Origin: JADJNW01 sp964526645
GTDB lineage: Bacteria; Bacteroidota; Bacteroidia; Chitinophagales; Saprospiraceae
Direction of reading: 5' to 3'
Assembly: GCA_964526645.1 (NCBI GenBank)
Contig: CAZGJN010000003.1
Location: forward strand, 124,001 to 188,000
DNA length: 64,000 bases
Notes under the pieces: model-generated
What the model was told of the DNA's origin: nothing
Seen by the model: only the letters and a program-made list of their open reading frames with translations
The model's database searches: none
Shown here: piece after piece, positions 61,473 to 64,000 of the stretch
Layout of the letters: the number at the start of each line of letters is the position of its first letter
Position numbering within the stretch: the stretch's first letter is position 1
Position numbers and translations under genes: made by a program

Positions 61473-64000
61473 ATGGCAGATACGTTAAAATATCATCTAC
61501 TTTCCGACCTGGTATCGGCCCTCGAAACCGATGGCTTTGAGATTGGCACGGGCAAACACCTGCAAGTGCAGGAACTTCTGCGCAAATTGCCGGATGATAT
61601 TCCGCTGGAAGAGCTGAAAACGCTGCTTAGCCCTGTTTTTTGTACCAACCGCCAGGAACAAGAGCGATTTTATGAGTTGTTTGAACAGAGTCTGAATCGA
61701 ATACTTCGAATAGCGCAAGCGCCTGCCGAAGAAGTGATTGAACCCGTAGATCCCGTAGCGCGCAACACAATACGTTGGCGCAATGTATTGTTGGGCTTAA
61801 TCGTTTTGTTTTCAGGTTGGGCAGGGTACATCTTAGAATTCAATCTTTTCAATTGGACACAGAACCCCACCTTTTTGCTGCTTGCTTTGCTCATCGGCGG
61901 GGGCATTTATTTTTCTTACGTTACGCTATCGAAGTGGAGACATCGGATCGCTTATCTTGCATTGCTGGCATTGGTAGCCATGGCAGCTCATTTTTTAAAA
62001 CCCCTCACACTGCCCAAACTCCAAGTAACTACAGCCTCTATCTACCTTTCCATCACAGCGCCAGGGGCTAAAGTGACCGAGCGCATCCCGCTTGAAAAAG
62101 ACAGTCTTTTGTCAGTGAGTTTTTGTGATGGTAGCAGAGCTGGGGCAGACAGCTTGCTGGGGACTTATCAGATTGATAGCTTGGGATATTTTACTTATAC
62201 AGCCAATGAAACCCTCGTGGACACTACGGCGCTGCCCCTTTGTGTATTGGCGGTGTATCGAAACTTTGTGGATACTACCTTTTTTGTGGTTCAATTCAGA
62301 CCCCAATCCATAGCGCCACCTACACCGGTTGCTTCAAAATTGCTTGACACCATCCAACTGCCACTTTTGGACTTAGCAGCCCTCCAAATTGACTTGGCAG
62401 CCCAGACGAAAGCTGCTTTTTATAAAGAAAATGCCTGGTGGATAAAACTTCTGCTCATTGTTTTACTCGCAGCTATTTTTTGGAGCATTGTACAATGGCG
62501 AGAACGAAAACGGCGGCAGTTGATTGCGCAGTTGGAACAACGCGACAAACCGCCTTACATCTGGAATATCAAAGCAGATCAAGCGGAAGCGCTTTTTTTT
62601 GGGGAGGAAGTGCGAATCTTGCTCCAACAGCTGCGCCGCCGGCTTCTTGATGATTTTTATAAATTGGACATTCCTCAAACCGTGCATGCGACAGTGAAAA
62701 GTGCCGGACGGGTTGATTTTAAATTCAAACAACAGACAATTCCCCCGGAATACCTTATTCTGATTGATCGGCAGGCTTACGGCGACCACCGGGCGCAATT
62801 GTACGATCATCTCTTTCAGGCTTTTAAAGCTAATGAAATAAACGTAGAACGCTTTTTTTATCAAAAAGATGTGCGGCTTTGTTTTAATGAAGCTTTTCCT
62901 AATGGTATCAGTATCAAAGAATTGCAGCATAAATATGGCGATACACGGCTCTTGATTTTTGGTAATGGCTTTGACATCCTTAGCCCCATGAGTGGAAAGC
63001 TCTCCAAGTGGGCAACTATTTTTAGTGGCTGGCGCGAGCGGGCTTTGTTTTCACCTCAACCACTGGCAACTTGGGGTAAACGAGAGGAGGGACTTTCCGA
63101 AATGTTTTTTGTAATGCCAGCTTCCGTTGAAAGTCTGGCGGCTACCTTGGAGCAATTTAGCAGCATTGAAAGACGCAGCCCCGATGAGTTGATTGGTAAA
63201 ATGGAGGACCTGGTTTGGCGGCCCATTGAGTTGGAGGGGGATTTGATCAGCTCTTTGCAAAAATATTACACAGAACCGATGCTGCGCTGGATTGCAGCTT
63301 GCGCCTTGTATCCTTCTTTACATTGGGATTTGACGCTGTTTTTGGGGCGAGAACTTTCCACAGATGAGGAGAACCTGCTCACGGTAGAATGCCTTTTTGA
63401 GCTAACACGCCTGCCCTGGTTTGTGGATGGGCACATTCCCAACCAGGCAAGAGTAGAATTGATTGAGTATTTATCGAAAAATGGGCTTGAAATACCCCTT
63501 CGCCAGCGCATACAACAACTTTTCGACAGTATCGCTAAGCCTAGCACGGATTCTGTTGCTTTTGATGAATACAAGCTGAATGCTGTTGGTAATGAATTGT
63601 TGCATACCAAAGACCGCCGTCGTCGCCGTGCACTCGAGCAAGAAATGGGGCGCTATCTGATAGCTGGGCACGAGCCTGATGTGGTCGTTTTGAGATACCT
63701 CAACAAACCTCGCTCACCCCTGGATTTTGCGGTGCCCGATAGCTGGAAAAAGTACGTTTTTCATAGTGGCTATTCCTTTTTTGGCTGGAAAGACTGGCTT
63801 TGGGCTTCGCCATTATGGACTTTTCTGACGCTGGGTATTTTGTTTTACACCCCTAATGTTGAAGGCATTTGTGAAGGAAAACAGGTGCAGTACAATTCTA
63901 TGCAGCTCTGCCTTGATAGCGCTGCGGATTATTTGACCTACTACGAGCAGCTGATCCGAGAGGCAATTGTAAAAGAAGATACCGCTGAAGTGGATAGCTT
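61473..64000 (+). CDS. Large membrane protein with vWA-like domain (partial, continues past window)
   Basis: Open frame from ATG 61473 to the window end, at least 842 residues with no stop. Three close transmembrane helices (about 104-121, 131-150, 158-175), a beta-rich extracytoplasmic part (about 180-315), a fourth helix (about 322-342), then a cytoplasmic region. About 424-560 is a Rossmann-like, vWA-like unit: 'YLILIDRQAYGDHRAQLYDHLF', 'VERFFYQKDVRLCFN', 'DTRLLIFGNGFDILSPMSGKL'. The metal-site D-x-S-x-S is replaced by D-R-Q-A-Y, so it is degenerate. Helices follow, with another hydrophobic stretch near 775-790. Similar proteins often end in a formylglycine-generating-enzyme-like domain, which would lie beyond the window. 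Confidence 0.75.
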   Translation, partial: MADTLKYHLLSDLVSALETDGFEIGTGKHLQVQELLRKLPDDIPLEELKTLLSPVFCTNRQEQERFYELFEQSLNRILRIAQAPAEEVIEPVDPVARNTIRWRNVLLGLIVLFSGWAGYILEFNLFNWTQNPTFLLLALLIGGGIYFSYVTLSKWRHRIAYLALLALVAMAAHFLKPLTLPKLQVTTASIYLSITAPGAKVTERIPLEKDSLLSVSFCDGSRAGADSLLGTYQIDSLGYFTYTANETLVDTTALPLCVLAVYRNFVDTTFFVVQFRPQSIAPPTPVASKLLDTIQLPLLDLAALQIDLAAQTKAAFYKENAWWIKLLLIVLLAAIFWSIVQWRERKRRQLIAQLEQRDKPPYIWNIKADQAEALFFGEEVRILLQQLRRRLLDDFYKLDIPQTVHATVKSAGRVDFKFKQQTIPPEYLILIDRQAYGDHRAQLYDHLFQAFKANEINVERFFYQKDVRLCFNEAFPNGISIKELQHKYGDTRLLIFGNGFDILSPMSGKLSKWATIFSGWRERALFSPQPLATWGKREEGLSEMFFVMPASVESLAATLEQFSSIERRSPDELIGKMEDLVWRPIELEGDLISSLQKYYTEPMLRWIAACALYPSLHWDLTLFLGRELSTDEENLLTVECLFELTRLPWFVDGHIPNQARVELIEYLSKNGLEIPLRQRIQQLFDSIAKPSTDSVAFDEYKLNAVGNELLHTKDRRRRRALEQEMGRYLIAGHEPDVVVLRYLNKPRSPLDFAVPDSWKKYVFHSGYSFFGWKDWLWASPLWTFLTLGILFYTPNVEGICEGKQVQYNSMQLCLDSAADYLTYYEQLIREAIVKEDTAEVDS

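Overview
The window is a stretch of a Bacteroidota chromosome, most likely a Saprospirales-type organism (inference from gene content only). Pointers are two type IX secretion (T9SS) C-terminal sorting domains, a TonB-dependent receptor followed by a DUF5689 lipoprotein, a Bacteroidota-type LptD, YfhO and CreD membrane proteins, GTG/TTG starts, few Shine-Dalgarno sites, and promoters of the TTTG-N19-TAnnTTTG kind. A run of exactly 100 N (23620-23719) marks a draft-assembly gap. No tRNA, rRNA, CRISPR array, insertion sequence or prophage was seen.

Layout. 1-2.5 kb: end of a TonB receptor and its DUF5689 lipoprotein partner. 2.6-6.4 kb: tRNA methyltransferase, small DNA-binding protein, ECF sigma factor with a membrane-anchored partner. 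6.5-16.9 kb: housekeeping and metabolism (isoaspartyl peptidase, SppA, metallo-hydrolase, ParA/ParB/DUF5683, amidase, PLP decarboxylase, RsmE). 17-21.7 kb: envelope genes (LptD, N-acetylmuramoyl-L-alanine amidase, S4 protein). 21.8-25 kb: a repeat-rich T9SS-secreted protein broken by the gap. 25.4-31.5 kb: TrkH/TrkA potassium uptake, alpha/beta hydrolase, coiled-coil membrane protein plus OmpA lipoprotein, Dcd. 31.6-45 kb: glycosidase fusion, WD40 protein, TilS, Omp28-like protein, HsdR-N protein, threonine dehydrogenase-like SDR, a sodium:solute symporter with a 49-residue membrane protein, site-2 protease, a second coiled-coil protein, exonuclease, GNAT. 45-57.6 kb: glycosyltransferase/pyrG, a winged-helix regulator with creD, groESL, and gpsA-yfhO-glycosyltransferase.

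The most interesting region is the right end (57.8-64 kb). A canonical Bacteroidota promoter precedes four co-directional genes: a caspase-family peptidase with an effector-associated-type (EAD11-like) middle domain and a C-terminal helical tail; a protein of inactive-STAND type whose N-terminus is homologous to that caspase tail (17 identities in 41 ungapped positions by hand); a MoxR AAA+ ATPase; and a very large membrane protein with a degenerate vWA-like domain that runs off the window. The architecture resembles predicted NTP-dependent conflict or regulated-cell-death systems, and the shared helical segment suggests how effector and sensor/adaptor could be coupled.

Other signals that ordinary annotation misses: four copies of a 13-bp-arm hairpin element between genes, with departures from pairing biased to G-U on one strand; a matched pair of inverted repeats in front of a winged-helix operon and creD; a 237-bp repeat period that predicts the true length of the N gap (126 + 237n bp) and restores the reading frame; and a 49-codon membrane gene upstream of the symporter.
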